Below are positions 8,142 through 16,932 of a stretch of 64,000 nucleotides of DNA, in pieces. Source of the DNA: Sphingomonas sp. ATCC 31555 (GTDB lineage Bacteria > Pseudomonadota > Alphaproteobacteria > Sphingomonadales > Sphingomonadaceae); the NCBI RefSeq assembly GCF_000282895.1, contig NZ_ALBQ01000021.1, positions 124,001 to 188,000 of the forward strand. Reading direction: 5' to 3'. The notes under the pieces were generated by a model. The model made no database searches. It was not told where the DNA came from and was given only the letters and a program-made list of their open reading frames with translations. Position 1 is the first letter of the stretch, and every line of letters starts with the position of its first letter. The translations under genes were made by a program, and so were the position numbers.

Positions 8142-8783
8142 ATGATCGACGGCCTCACGATCGCCAGCCATCCGCTCGTCCAGCATAAGCTGGCGGTTCT
8201 GCGGAATCGCGAAACCTCCACCGCCCGGTTCCGCACCGAATTACGGGCGATTGCTGCGCTGATCGGGTACGAGGCGACGCGCCATCTGCCGCTGGCTGCA
8301 ATGTCGATCGAAACGCCGATCACAGCGATGGCTGCCCCAATGCTGGCGGGGCCGCCGCCGGTGATCGTGCCGATCCTGCGGGCGGGCCTGGCGATGGCGG
8401 AGGGCGTGTTGGATCTGTTGCCCGAAGCGGCAGTGGCGCATCTCGGGCTGTACCGCGATCCGGCGACGCTGGAAGCGATTGAATATTACTTCAAGGCACC
8501 GGAGGATCTGGCCGATCGGCTGGTGCTGCTCGTCGATCCGATGCTGGCGACCGGCCACAGCGCAATTGCAGCGCTTGATCGGCTGAAGGGCGTCGGCGCG
8601 CGGTCCCTAAACTTTCTCTGTTTGCTAGCCGCCGCGCCCGGCGTGGCGGCGGTGCGTGCGGCACACCCGGACGTGCCAATCTGGGCGGCGGGCTTAGACC
8701 CGGCGCTGAACGACCATGGCTATATCGTGCCCGGTCTCGGCGACGCGGGCGATCGCAGCTTCGGAACGCTCGCCGCCGGTTGA
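8142..8783 (+). CDS. upp: Uracil phosphoribosyltransferase
   Basis: 213 residues from ATG 8142; the open frame extends upstream, but homology starts at IDGLTIASHPLVQHKLAVLR. UPRT motifs are clear: PILRAGLAMAEGVLDLLP, the PRPP loop LLVDPMLATGHSA (the usual Gly-Gly is Gly-His here), and the uracil-binding end YIVPGLGDAGDRSFGT. It converts uracil and PRPP to UMP in pyrimidine salvage. It stands 73 bases after the IclR gene in the same direction. No convincing ribosome site is seen before the chosen ATG. Confidence 0.93.
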   Translation: MIDGLTIASHPLVQHKLAVLRNRETSTARFRTELRAIAALIGYEATRHLPLAAMSIETPITAMAAPMLAGPPPVIVPILRAGLAMAEGVLDLLPEAAVAHLGLYRDPATLEAIEYYFKAPEDLADRLVLLVDPMLATGHSAIAALDRLKGVGARSLNFLCLLAAAPGVAAVRAAHPDVPIWAAGLDPALNDHGYIVPGLGDAGDRSFGTLAAG

Positions 8784-9085
8784 ACCGGCGATTCGATCGA
8801 AGTTCGCGGGTCGGCGAGGCCCCCTGCGGGATTTTTTTGCTCCGTGTGGCGGCCAGGCTGCCGGGTTTCCTGCCGTTACGGCATGCAGGACGCGCAACGT
8901 TGCGCTTTGGTGCTTGCCCTCCCGCGATACCGCCTGTCCGCTCCGTCATCAGCCATGCTGCCATTGCGGAACTTTGATGGTTCGGTATGGTTTCCGTCAG
9001 GAAAGGCTTTTCAGGTAAACGTACCGATAGCCGTTCCTTGCCACACTTTTCTGTGGCGAGAGTTGTTGCTGGTGGAATAATAAGT
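8784..9085. other. Intergenic stretch, about 300 bases, no gene found
   Basis: No convincing coding frame or RNA gene is seen. It contains a CGCCGGTT/AACCGGCG palindrome overlapping the upp stop (8774-8790), a T7 run at 8831-8837, a GGAAC-N16-GGTT sequence at 8968-8992 that partly resembles an EcfG stress promoter, and a GCCACA/TGTGGC hairpin at 9040-9057 just before the DUF2147 gene. It is slightly richer in A+T than its neighbours. Confidence 0.5.
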
Positions 9086-9487
9086 ATGCTGATCAGCTTG
9101 ATTGCTGCGATGGTCGCGTCGCAGATGGGAGAGGGTGTCGAAGGCCGCTGGAAAACGGAGACGCGCAATGCGATCGTCGAGATCCAGCGTTGCGGCCCCT
9201 CGATTTGCGGTAGAATTCTCACCTCGGATGCGTTGCGCGCGAACCCCGGCCTGCGCGATGCGAAGAACCCCAAGCCGCCGTTGCGAACCCGCCCGCTGCG
9301 CGGGTTGCTGATCCTCGAAGGGTTTCAGCCGGCTGCCGATGGCTGGCGCGGCGGGCGCATTTACAATGCCGAAGACGGCAAGACCTATAGCGGCGAGATC
9401 CGCCTGGCCGGCCGCGATCAGCTGAAGCTGCGCGGCTGCGTCTTCAAACCGTTCTGCCGAACCCAGACCTGGACCCGGGTGCGCTGA
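9086..9487 (+). CDS. DUF2147 domain secreted protein
   Basis: 133 residues from ATG 9086, with a GGTGGA ribosome site nine bases upstream. The N-terminus MLISLIAAMVASQMGEG looks like a short signal peptide. The DUF2147 pattern is clear: GVEGRWKTETRNAIVEIQRCG, SICGRIL, GGRIYNAEDGKTYSGEI and a C-terminal LKLRGCVFKPFCRTQTWTRV. The paired cysteines are probably oxidised in the periplasm. Function of the family is not established; members are small envelope proteins of Proteobacteria. It lies 40 bases before the FadL-type gene and may be co-transcribed with it. Confidence 0.85.
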   Translation: MLISLIAAMVASQMGEGVEGRWKTETRNAIVEIQRCGPSICGRILTSDALRANPGLRDAKNPKPPLRTRPLRGLLILEGFQPAADGWRGGRIYNAEDGKTYSGEIRLAGRDQLKLRGCVFKPFCRTQTWTRVR

Positions 9488-9527
9488 GGCGCGCGTCTCC
9501 CGGCCTCTGACATTTTCGAGGGACATC

Positions 9528-10814
9528 ATGTTGTACACGCGTACCCTGTTTGCCGCCGGCACTGGGCTGACGGCCCTGTGCGGCTTTACGGGCCTGGCCC
9601 ACGCCCAGGCTTTTTATCTTCAGGAACAGTCCGCGCGCGCCGCCGGCCGTGCATTTTCGGGCGAGGCCGCCGATACGGGCGCCGCGTCGCTTTGGTGGAA
9701 TCCGGCTGCGATCGCCGATGCGGCGGAGAGCGAGGTGGTGCTCAACGCCTCGCTCATCCTCCCGCGCGGCCAAGTGGTCGATACCGGCACCCGCATCGCG
9801 CGGCCGGGCCAGCCCGCCACCGCGGTGGGCGGCGACCCGATCTCGCGAAACCCGATCAACAACGGCGTGCTGCCGTCCGGTGCCATCGCGGTGCCGGTGG
9901 CGCGCGGGGTGGCGTTGGGCCTCGCAGTCACGTCGCCATACAGCTTCACCACCGATTATCCGGCGAACAGCTGGGCGCGGTACAGCGCGGACAAAACGCG
10001 GCTGCGCACGATCGACATCCAGCCGTCTGTCGCGGTGTCGGTAACCGATTGGCTGCGTGTGGGCGCCGGTGCGAATGTCGAATACACCGATGCTAGCCTC
10101 AGCAACGCGCTTCCCAACGTGCTTGCCACGCTGCCGGACGGCCGCCAGGAACTGAAGGGCGACGGCTGGGATGTGGGCTGGACCGCGGGCTTCCAGATGC
10201 ACAACGATAGGGTGACGGTCGGCTACAGCTACAAATCCGCCATCCGTCACAAGCTGAAGGGCGATCTGGTGGTCAGCGGACTGGTAGGGCCGCTTGCACC
10301 GGGGAACAGCACGCTTTCCGGCGTCGAGGCCGATTTCTACACACCCGCGCAGCACATCGTCGGCCTGCGCTATCGTGCGAATGACGCGATTACATTGAAT
10401 GCGCAGCTGGTGCATTTCGGCTGGGACAAGTTCGATGCCATCCGGCTTGGCGCGCCGCTTAACGCCGCGATTCCCGAGCAATATCGCGAAAGCTGGAGCT
10501 ATGCCGCCGGCGTGGATTATGCCGTGTCACCGGCTCTTACGCTGCGCGGCGGCGTGCAGCGCGCTACCACGCCGACCCAGAATGGTCGGCGCGACGCCCG
10601 CGTGCCCGATGCGAACCGATGGAACTTCGCGCTCGGCGGCTCCTATGCGCTCACGTCGCGGATCACGCTGGATGCCGCGGCCAATTATGTCGACTTCGCC
10701 AATGCAACCATCGATCGCCCGACGGTGGATGCCGGCTCGACGATATTGACCTCCGGTGAGGTGCGCAATGCGCGGGCGCTGGTCTTCTCGCTGGGCGGAC
10801 GTATGCGGTTCTGA
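9528..10814 (+). CDS. OmpP1/FadL-type outer-membrane transporter
   Basis: 428 residues with a signal peptide ending LAHAQA at about 24-29. After it come the FadL hallmarks: GRAFSGEAADTGAASLWWNPAAIADA near residue 45-70, where NPAA is the family signature, then a long run of amphipathic beta-strands and a C-terminal strand ending in Phe (SLGGRMRF), as needed for outer-membrane insertion. FadL proteins let fatty acids and other hydrophobic compounds diffuse across the outer membrane. A GAGGGA ribosome site precedes the ATG. No beta-oxidation genes are nearby, so the substrate is open. Confidence 0.9.
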   Translation: MLYTRTLFAAGTGLTALCGFTGLAHAQAFYLQEQSARAAGRAFSGEAADTGAASLWWNPAAIADAAESEVVLNASLILPRGQVVDTGTRIARPGQPATAVGGDPISRNPINNGVLPSGAIAVPVARGVALGLAVTSPYSFTTDYPANSWARYSADKTRLRTIDIQPSVAVSVTDWLRVGAGANVEYTDASLSNALPNVLATLPDGRQELKGDGWDVGWTAGFQMHNDRVTVGYSYKSAIRHKLKGDLVVSGLVGPLAPGNSTLSGVEADFYTPAQHIVGLRYRANDAITLNAQLVHFGWDKFDAIRLGAPLNAAIPEQYRESWSYAAGVDYAVSPALTLRGGVQRATTPTQNGRRDARVPDANRWNFALGGSYALTSRITLDAAANYVDFANATIDRPTVDAGSTILTSGEVRNARALVFSLGGRMRF

Positions 10815-10944
10815 CGGATGCGGGCGGGCCGTGGAACCGGCTCGCCGGCATGGCGATTATCAGGGGGGTACGGCGTCGGCGATGCGGCGGGCGCATGCGC
10901 CTGCGCGCTGGCGGAGGCTGGCGCGTCTCCCCTATAGGTCGGCC

Positions 10945-13338
10945 ATGGTTCGCGTATCCTCACTCCTTGTACTTCTGGCGGCGCTGGTATTGGCCGCCGT
11001 CCCCGCACGTGCCCAGCAGAACGGCTTCGATCTGGCCGGGCCGGTGCTGGCGTTGACCGTGACGCGCGGCGACGTTGAGCTTCCGATCGGTGCCGTGCCG
11101 TCGCTGTTGCCCGGCGATCGCCTCCGCGTGGAAGCAGATTTCCCCGAGCATCAATCGGCGCGGTACCTGATGATCGTCGTGTTCCTGCGCGGCGCGACGA
11201 ATCCCCCGCCAAAGGATTGGTTCTACGCGGCCGAAACCTGGCGCAAGAAGAAGAACCGGCTGGATCTGAAGGTGCCCGATGGCGCAGAGCAGGCGGTGGT
11301 GCTGCTCGCACCGGAGACGGGCGGCGGGTTCGATTCGGTACGCGACGCGGTACGGGGGCGGCCGGGCGTGTTCGTGCGCGCCGCGCAGGATCTGCACCAG
11401 GCATCACTTGATCGGGCACGGCTGGATGCGTTTGTCACCGCGATCGGGCGCATCGGCGAAGCGACGCCCCAGCGGCTGGCGGAAGCTGCGCCCGTGCTGG
11501 CCAATGCGCTGCGCATCAAGCTGAAGGCCGAATGCCTTTCGCGCCCGCGCGGGCTGCAGGCGGCCTGCCTGACGCAGGATCGCGACAATCTGGTGCTCCA
11601 GGCACAGCGCGGAAGCACCCTGGCTGAAACGCTGACCGGCACGCCTGTGGACCTCGCTTATCGAATCGCGGCGACTCCCGAGGGCGGCGGGGGCTATTTC
11701 AGCCCCTATATCGGCTTGGCCCGTGATCTGGCGCGGCTGTTCGGCGCATTTCGCAGCCCCCAATATCAGTATCTGCCGGCGCTATCGCTGGCCCGGTCGG
11801 CACAGATGCAGTTGCTGCTCAATGCGGCGCCATCTTTCCAGAGCCCACGATCGGTGCTGGTCGCCGCTTTGCCGCCGATCGGGCCGGCAAGCCGCCCCTT
11901 GTGGCGCGCCGCCGGGCCGGCGCCGGTGTGCCTGGGCAAGCCCGATCTGGCGCTGCCGCTGGACGATGCGCCGCTGCTCTACGCCACCGACTACGCACGG
12001 GACCTCGCGGTGCAGCTGACCGGCCCCGACGGCAAGGCGCGGAGCTTGCCAGTGCTGGCGGACGTCGAGAAAGGTGGTGTGCGCTTGGCCGGTGGCGTGC
12101 CCGAAGATCTCGGCGCCGTCTCCAACGCGGTGCTGCAGGGCCGCTGGGGCTTCGATGGGTTCACCGGGCCTCGGCTCCCCGTCCAGCGCGATGCTGCCGG
12201 CGCGTGGCATGCCGAGCCCGATGCGGGCGTGGTGGTCGGTCGCGACCATCCCCTCGTCCTGCGCGGCGGCGCGGCTTTTTGCGTGTCGCAGCTGGTGCTG
12301 CGGGATGCGAAGGGCGTCACCCGGCCATTGACCTTCAAGATCACCGGGCAGGACGAAATCTCCACCACGCTGCCGCTGGGTGACGCGCGGCCCGGCAAGA
12401 TGGGGATTACCATCGCCCGCTTCGGCACCGCCGCGCCGGAGACGCTGGAGCTCGCCGCCCGGCTCGAGGCGAGTCGAATCGACCGCTTCGTGCTGCATGC
12501 CGGGGATCGCGAGGGCGTGCTGGAAGGCGCGCGTCTCGATCAGGTAGCCGGGCTTGACTTGGGCGGCGTCCGCTTCGCGCCCGGGGCACTTTCGCGAGGG
12601 GAGAAAGGCGATCGGCTCGTGCTCGCCGCCGACGCGGAACCGCTGACGGGGCCGGGTGAAGCTACGATTCGCCTGCAGGACGGCCGAACGGTGCGCCTGG
12701 CGGTGAAGATTGCCGAACCGCGTCCGGCGGCCGCGCTGCTCAGCCGGGCTGCATCGGGCGCTGCCGCGCCGGGCGCGCTGCCGCTCACGCTGCCCGATGG
12801 CCTGTTACCGGCCGATGCCACGATCGCCTTCTCGTTCAAGATCGCGCGCGGCAGCCTGGCGCGCAGCGACCATGTGGAAATTGCGACCATGTCCGGCGGC
12901 GCTACCGGTCGGCTCGGCTTTGCCGACGGCGCGTTGCAGCGCGTCGCGGGGGACGTGATCGTCGCCCGGTTTGATCCGCGCGCCCTGCTCGGTCCGGGCG
13001 TAGCGGGGCAGCTACGCTTCCGGCTGGTGCAGGATGGCGTGGCGGGCAATTGGCAGCCGCTGGCGACGCTGGTGCGTTTGCCGGTGCTGACCGGCGTTAC
13101 CTGCACGGAGCTATGCGACCTGCATGGGCGCGACCTGTTCCTCTTGTCTGCCGTCAGCACCACCGCCGACTTTGCCAAGGCCACTTCCGTTCCGCTAGGC
13201 TTTGTTGGGGACTCGCTTCGCCTGCCGCGGCTCGCGGGCAAGATGCTATTCGTGCGGCTGCACGATTCCGGCGATGCCGTTGTCGGTGTCACGCTAGGGG
13301 AGGCAGAGTCGCCGGCCCGTCAGGCGGGCGGTGAATGA
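10945..13338 (+). CDS. Large secreted protein of unknown function (797 residues)
   Basis: Starts at ATG 10945 with a clear signal peptide (MVRVSSLLVLLAALVLAAVPARAQQ). No enzyme motif or repeat is recognised. The exported part has an N-terminal region with GDRLRVEADFPEHQ and VVFLRGATNPPPKDWF, a middle alpha-rich region with cysteines (AECLSRPRGLQAACLTQ), and C-terminal beta-rich segments that look like successive immunoglobulin-like or carbohydrate-binding-like domains. Only about five cysteines are present and there is no C-terminal outer-membrane strand or anchor. Base composition matches the neighbours, so there is no sign of recent transfer. It sits 130 bases after the FadL gene. Confidence 0.75.
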   Translation: MVRVSSLLVLLAALVLAAVPARAQQNGFDLAGPVLALTVTRGDVELPIGAVPSLLPGDRLRVEADFPEHQSARYLMIVVFLRGATNPPPKDWFYAAETWRKKKNRLDLKVPDGAEQAVVLLAPETGGGFDSVRDAVRGRPGVFVRAAQDLHQASLDRARLDAFVTAIGRIGEATPQRLAEAAPVLANALRIKLKAECLSRPRGLQAACLTQDRDNLVLQAQRGSTLAETLTGTPVDLAYRIAATPEGGGGYFSPYIGLARDLARLFGAFRSPQYQYLPALSLARSAQMQLLLNAAPSFQSPRSVLVAALPPIGPASRPLWRAAGPAPVCLGKPDLALPLDDAPLLYATDYARDLAVQLTGPDGKARSLPVLADVEKGGVRLAGGVPEDLGAVSNAVLQGRWGFDGFTGPRLPVQRDAAGAWHAEPDAGVVVGRDHPLVLRGGAAFCVSQLVLRDAKGVTRPLTFKITGQDEISTTLPLGDARPGKMGITIARFGTAAPETLELAARLEASRIDRFVLHAGDREGVLEGARLDQVAGLDLGGVRFAPGALSRGEKGDRLVLAADAEPLTGPGEATIRLQDGRTVRLAVKIAEPRPAAALLSRAASGAAAPGALPLTLPDGLLPADATIAFSFKIARGSLARSDHVEIATMSGGATGRLGFADGALQRVAGDVIVARFDPRALLGPGVAGQLRFRLVQDGVAGNWQPLATLVRLPVLTGVTCTELCDLHGRDLFLLSAVSTTADFAKATSVPLGFVGDSLRLPRLAGKMLFVRLHDSGDAVVGVTLGEAESPARQAGGE

Positions 13339-13346
13339 AGGGGAAA

Positions 13347-13421
<75 letters not shown>

Positions 13422-13522
13422 ACTGTTTCCGATGCCCGCTGGCCAGCGCCAATCGGGAGGCGCCTATGTGCAGCGCGGGTGCCGATTGTCAACCCGCATC
13501 GTGCCGGTTTATCGCAATTGCC

Positions 13523-13660
13523 ATGAAGGATGTGGAAAAGCAGGCCCGGCTGGCCGAAAAGCTGCGCGAAAACCTGCGCCGGCGAAAGGCGCAGGCGCGC
13601 GAGGCGAAGGCCGAAGCCGGTGCCCAGGGACCGGGCGACCGCCACGAATCAAGCGATTAG
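13523..13660 (+). CDS. Small highly charged protein (45 residues)
   Basis: A short open frame beginning MKDVEKQARLAEKLRENLRRRKAQ and continuing with a charged helical tail. The composition (many Lys, Arg, Ala, Glu) fits a single amphipathic helix, and short proteins with an RLAEKLRENLRRRKAQAR-like core are common small genes in alphaproteobacteria. No function is known. Upstream in the same frame the reading crosses the tRNA on the opposite strand, so the ATG at 13523 is the sensible start. No clear ribosome site is seen. Confidence 0.55.
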   Translation: MKDVEKQARLAEKLRENLRRRKAQAREAKAEAGAQGPGDRHESSD

Positions 13661-13661
13661 C

Positions 13662-13688
13662 TCGATCCACCCCTGCGAGGGGGATCGA
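13662..13688. terminator. Hairpin between the small gene and the convergent aminopeptidase
   Basis: TCGATCC-A-CCCC pairs with GGGG-GGATCGA around a TGCGA loop, with a single bulged A. It begins directly after the stop of the small gene and ends seven bases before the aminopeptidase stop. No T-run. Confidence 0.4.
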
Positions 13689-13694
13689 ACCACC

Positions 13695-15491
13695 TCACCC
13701 GATCGGCGCGCACTTGGCTTCGAGCCAGGCGCGCTCCTCGCCCTCCAGCTGCGGGCCGACGATCGCCAGCACCTGGGCGTGATAGGCGTTCAGCCATGCG
13801 CGCTCCTCGGGGCTGAGCAGTTCCGGCAGGATGAGGCTGCGCTCTATCGGAGCAAAGGTGAGTGTCTCGAACGCGAGCATCGGCTTGTCGCCGCCGGGGA
13901 TCGTCCGCTCGATGATGTGGACGAGGTTCTCGATGCGGATCCCGTATTCGCCCGCCTTGTAGTAGCCCGGCTCGTTCGAGAGGAACATGCCAGCGCGTAA
14001 GGGCTCCAGCGCCTGCCCGCCCGGATAGGAGGGCGGCGCGATGCGCTGCGGCCCCTCGTGCACCGAGAGATAGGCGCCGACGCCGTGGCCGGTGCCGTGG
14101 GCGAAATCGAGCCCAGCTTCCCAGAGCGGGCGGCGGGCGAAACCGTCGATCTGTGCGCCGGTGGTGCCGTCCGGGAAGATGGCGGTGGCGATGGCGATAT
14201 GGCCCTTCAGCACGCGGGTGAAGCGGTCCTTCATCTCGTGGCTCGCCGCGCCCACCGGCATCACCCTGGTCACGTCGGTGGTGCCATCGCCATATTGGCC
14301 GCCCGAATCGATCAGGAACAGCTGGCCGGGTTCGATCGGAAGGCTCGATTTTTCGGTGACCTTGTAGTGCGGGATCGCGCCGTTCGGGCCGGTGGCCGAG
14401 ATGGTATCGAAGGAAAGGTCCTTCAGCATACCGGTCGCCTCGCGGAAGTCGCGCAGCTTTTCGGCCACTGACAGTTCGGTGAGCCCGCCTTGCGGCGCGG
14501 TTTCCTCGAACCACTTCAGGAAGCGGCTGAGCGCGGCGCCGTCGCGGGCCTGCGCCGCCTTGTGGCCCGCCACTTCCGCGGAATTCTTGATCGCCTTGGC
14601 GAGGATCACCGGATCGCGCTGCGCGACGACGGTGGCGCCGCCGGCCTCCAGCGCATCGAAGATCGCCGCCACGGCGCTGCCCGGATCGGCGACGACTCGC
14701 TTGCCGGCGAGCCCGCCCAGCGCGGGGGCGAAGGCGGCGCGATCGTGGATGCGCACCGCGTTGCCGAGATGCTGGCGCACCGCATCGGTGACCTTGTCCG
14801 GCGCGACAAAGAGGTCGGCGGTGCCGTCGGCGTGCACCAGTGTGTAGGCGAGCGCGACCGGCGTGTGGGCAACGTCGCCGCCGCGAACGTTGAAGGTCCA
14901 TGCGATCGAATCGAGCGCGGCGATCACCACGGCATCGGCCTTGCGGGCCTGGAGCCAGTCGGCGATCTCGGCACGCTTGGCGGCGGAGGATCTGCCGGCC
15001 AGCGCCTCGTCGAGCACCGCCAATGGCGCGTCCGAAGGACGGGGCTGATCGGCCCAGACGGCATCGATGGGGTTACGGCCGACGGCAACGAGCGTCGCTC
15101 CTTTCTCGGCCAGCGCCTTGCGCGCTTCCTCAACCCAGGCTCGGGTGTGCAGCCACGGATCATAGCCAATGCGGCCGCCATCCGGCGCGTGCTCCGCCAG
15201 CCAGTCGGCGACGCTCGTCGCAGGCACGCCGACATAGTGCCAATGCTCGTGCGAAACCTGCTGGCGGACCTGCAGCGTATAGCGCCCATCGGTGAAGATC
15301 GCCGCTTCCTGTGGCAGCACCACGGCGGTGCCCGCCGAGCCTTGGAAGCCGGTGAGCCAGGCGAGGCGCTGGGCGTAGGCGCCGACATATTCGGACATGT
15401 GCTCGTCGGTGAGCGGCACGACAAAGCCGTCGAGCGCGTCGCGGGAAAGCTGTTCCCGCAGGGCGTTCAGACGATCGGCATAGCTGGACAT
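13695..15491 (-). CDS. Xaa-Pro aminopeptidase (M24B, aminopeptidase P family)
   Basis: 598 residues from ATG 15491, which has AGGAAG upstream; this matches the roughly 600-residue three-domain aminopeptidase P form. Two creatinase-like N-terminal domains (from SYADRLNALREQLSRD) precede the pita-bread catalytic domain. That domain carries the dimetal ligands: Asp in DSGGQYGDGTTDVTRV, His in HGTGHGVGAYLSVHEGP, and a Glu near LSNEPGYYKAGEYGIRIENLV with a second Glu close to the end. It removes N-terminal residues preceding proline. No signal peptide, so cytoplasmic. An in-frame extension upstream is low-complexity shadow sequence. Confidence 0.93.
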   Translation of the reverse strand: MSSYADRLNALREQLSRDALDGFVVPLTDEHMSEYVGAYAQRLAWLTGFQGSAGTAVVLPQEAAIFTDGRYTLQVRQQVSHEHWHYVGVPATSVADWLAEHAPDGGRIGYDPWLHTRAWVEEARKALAEKGATLVAVGRNPIDAVWADQPRPSDAPLAVLDEALAGRSSAAKRAEIADWLQARKADAVVIAALDSIAWTFNVRGGDVAHTPVALAYTLVHADGTADLFVAPDKVTDAVRQHLGNAVRIHDRAAFAPALGGLAGKRVVADPGSAVAAIFDALEAGGATVVAQRDPVILAKAIKNSAEVAGHKAAQARDGAALSRFLKWFEETAPQGGLTELSVAEKLRDFREATGMLKDLSFDTISATGPNGAIPHYKVTEKSSLPIEPGQLFLIDSGGQYGDGTTDVTRVMPVGAASHEMKDRFTRVLKGHIAIATAIFPDGTTGAQIDGFARRPLWEAGLDFAHGTGHGVGAYLSVHEGPQRIAPPSYPGGQALEPLRAGMFLSNEPGYYKAGEYGIRIENLVHIIERTIPGGDKPMLAFETLTFAPIERSLILPELLSPEERAWLNAYHAQVLAIVGPQLEGEERAWLEAKCAPIG

Positions 15492-15604
15492 GAATGAACT
15501 TCCTGCATCGTGTCGGCGGCGCCGGGCGCCGCGATCATGGCCGGTTTCTGGCCGATGCAGGGACGTTTGGAAAGGGGCGGGACTGCGCCCGCCCCCAAGG
15601 TAGA

Positions 15605-15931
15605 TCAGCGACGGACGCGCACATAGGTGCAGCGGTTCTTCGCAGTGATCGACCGATCGATGGCCCGGCCGCCGAGCGCACCGGCAACACCGCCCGCGGC
15701 GGCACCCAGAAGGCCGCCGCCGACCACCGACGGACCCGCCAGGGCACCGGCGACGCCGCCCGCGATCAGGCCGGCTTCGCCCTTCGACTTGCGACACTTT
15801 TTCACATAGCGATAGTTGCGACTCGACTTCGACTTGCCTTCGTAGCGCTGCTGGGCATTCGCTGCCGTGATCGGCATGGCGACCGGCATTACCAGGGCAA
15901 AGGCGGCGAGCGCGGCGATTGTCTTACGCAT
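15605..15931 (-). CDS. Small secreted glycine-zipper protein
   Basis: 108 residues. A signal peptide (MRKTIAALAAFALVMPVAMPITAANAQQ) is followed by a basic, tyrosine-rich stretch (KSKSSRNYRYVKKCRKSKG). A Gly/Ala-rich hydrophobic segment, AGALAGPSVVGGGLLGAAAGG, then forms a glycine-zipper of the kind found in small envelope proteins; a short basic end RCTYVRVRR closes it. Two cysteines flank the zipper. Divergent from the TonB-family gene. Role unknown. Confidence 0.75.
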   Translation of the reverse strand: MRKTIAALAAFALVMPVAMPITAANAQQRYEGKSKSSRNYRYVKKCRKSKGEAGLIAGGVAGALAGPSVVGGGLLGAAAGGVAGALGGRAIDRSITAKNRCTYVRVRR

Positions 15932-16024
15932 ATTCGGACCCCATCTTTGGTTCGTGTTCGATGCGTATCAATGTGCCATGCCGCATTTCGGTTGCATGAA
16001 CCCGCAACAACGATTGGGCGGGCG

Positions 16025-16759
16025 GTGAGAACCGGCAGCGTCCGGCTCCGTGGTGCGGCCGCGGCGATTGCGGTCGAGGCGCTGCTCGCCGCCCTTCTGT
16101 TGGCGGGCCTAGGCGTGCAGCAGGGCACGCGCGACGGCGCGGGTGCCAGCCTGCTCAGCTTCGACGTCCCGCCACCCCCGCAGCCGCCTGCGCCCGAGCC
16201 CGCTAAACGTCGTGCGGCCCCCAAAGAGGAGGGAGCGGCGGCACCGCCCAACCGAGTCTCCCGGGCCACCGAGATCGTCGCTCCGCCGCCGCCGATTGTG
16301 CTGCAACCGCCGCCGCTGGTGACGGCACCGAAGCCCGCCACCGCGAGCGACTCTTCCTCGGGCGCCGCACCCGTGGCGGGCCCGGGGACTGGTGCGGGTG
16401 GCGAGGGCGCCGGCACAGGTAGCGGGGGCAGTGGCGATGGGCCTGGCGGCGGGGGCGGAGAGCCGCTCCGCTGGATTGGCGGGCGGATCACCGATGCCGA
16501 TTATCCGCGTCGGGCACTGAATGCCGGTTTCAGCGGCACGGTGGGGCTGCGCTTCGTCGTGGGTGTGAACGGACGCGTTTCGAGCTGCACCGTCACGCGC
16601 AGCAGCGGCAATCGAGACTTGGACGAAACCACCTGCAAGCTGATCCAGAAACGCTTCCGCTACGTGCCGAGCAAGGATGCAGCCGGCCGCCCCTATTCCG
16701 ATACGGTGACCGGCGAACATCGCTGGGATCTCTACGAGCGGGAAGACGCCGGGCAATAG
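16025..16759 (+). CDS. TonB-family energy-transducing protein
   Basis: 244 residues if started at GTG 16025; an ATG at 15971 would add 18 residues and cannot be excluded. One membrane helix near the N-terminus (AIAVEALLAALLLAGLGV) leads into a proline-rich periplasmic spacer (PPPPQPPAPEPAKRR and later), then a long glycine-rich linker. The C-terminal TonB domain begins at YPRRALNAGFSGTVGLRFVV and includes GRVSSCTVTRSSGNRDLDETTC and RFRYVPSKDAAGRP. It couples the inner-membrane proton force to outer-membrane receptors, but no ExbB/ExbD lies nearby. The Gly-rich linker in place of an extended Pro-Lys region is a notable variation. Confidence 0.85.
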   Translation: MRTGSVRLRGAAAAIAVEALLAALLLAGLGVQQGTRDGAGASLLSFDVPPPPQPPAPEPAKRRAAPKEEGAAAPPNRVSRATEIVAPPPPIVLQPPPLVTAPKPATASDSSSGAAPVAGPGTGAGGEGAGTGSGGSGDGPGGGGGEPLRWIGGRITDADYPRRALNAGFSGTVGLRFVVGVNGRVSSCTVTRSSGNRDLDETTCKLIQKRFRYVPSKDAAGRPYSDTVTGEHRWDLYEREDAGQ

Positions 16760-16782
16760 CGGCGAAGCTTGCCCTTTGTCTC

Positions 16783-16801
16783 CCGCCCTCCCGCTGGGCG
16801 G
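16783..16801. terminator. CCGCCC/GGGCGG hairpin after the TonB-family gene
   Basis: A 6-bp GC stem around TCCCGCT, 24 bases beyond the stop codon. No T-run follows. Further on, 16820-16860 holds a decayed half copy of the GTCATCCCGG repeat seen intact at 24665. Confidence 0.35.
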
Positions 16802-16932
16802 ATTATCGAATAGGGCCGAACGTCATCGTCATCCCCGGCTTCGCGGGAAGGACGATCATCTTGTACGCCCTGTTATCCCTTCGCCCACCACGCGACTCGC
16901 CACCCGCCGGGCACAGGATTGGCGGTCGTCGA

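Noticed and set aside
8821..8840. Rho-independent terminator after upp (T7 run)
   Set aside because: The preceding bases do not form a stem of useful length next to the T-run, so it is only mentioned with the intergenic stretch.
8968..8992. GGAAC-N16-GGTT as an EcfG stress promoter before the DUF2147 gene
   Set aside because: The -10 differs from CGTT at one of four bases and the distance to the gene is nearly 100 bases; by itself it is too weak.
13662..13700. A tRNA-like T-loop on the minus strand (GGTTCGATCCC)
   Set aside because: No acceptor, D-arm or anticodon stem can be found around it; it is part of a simple hairpin.
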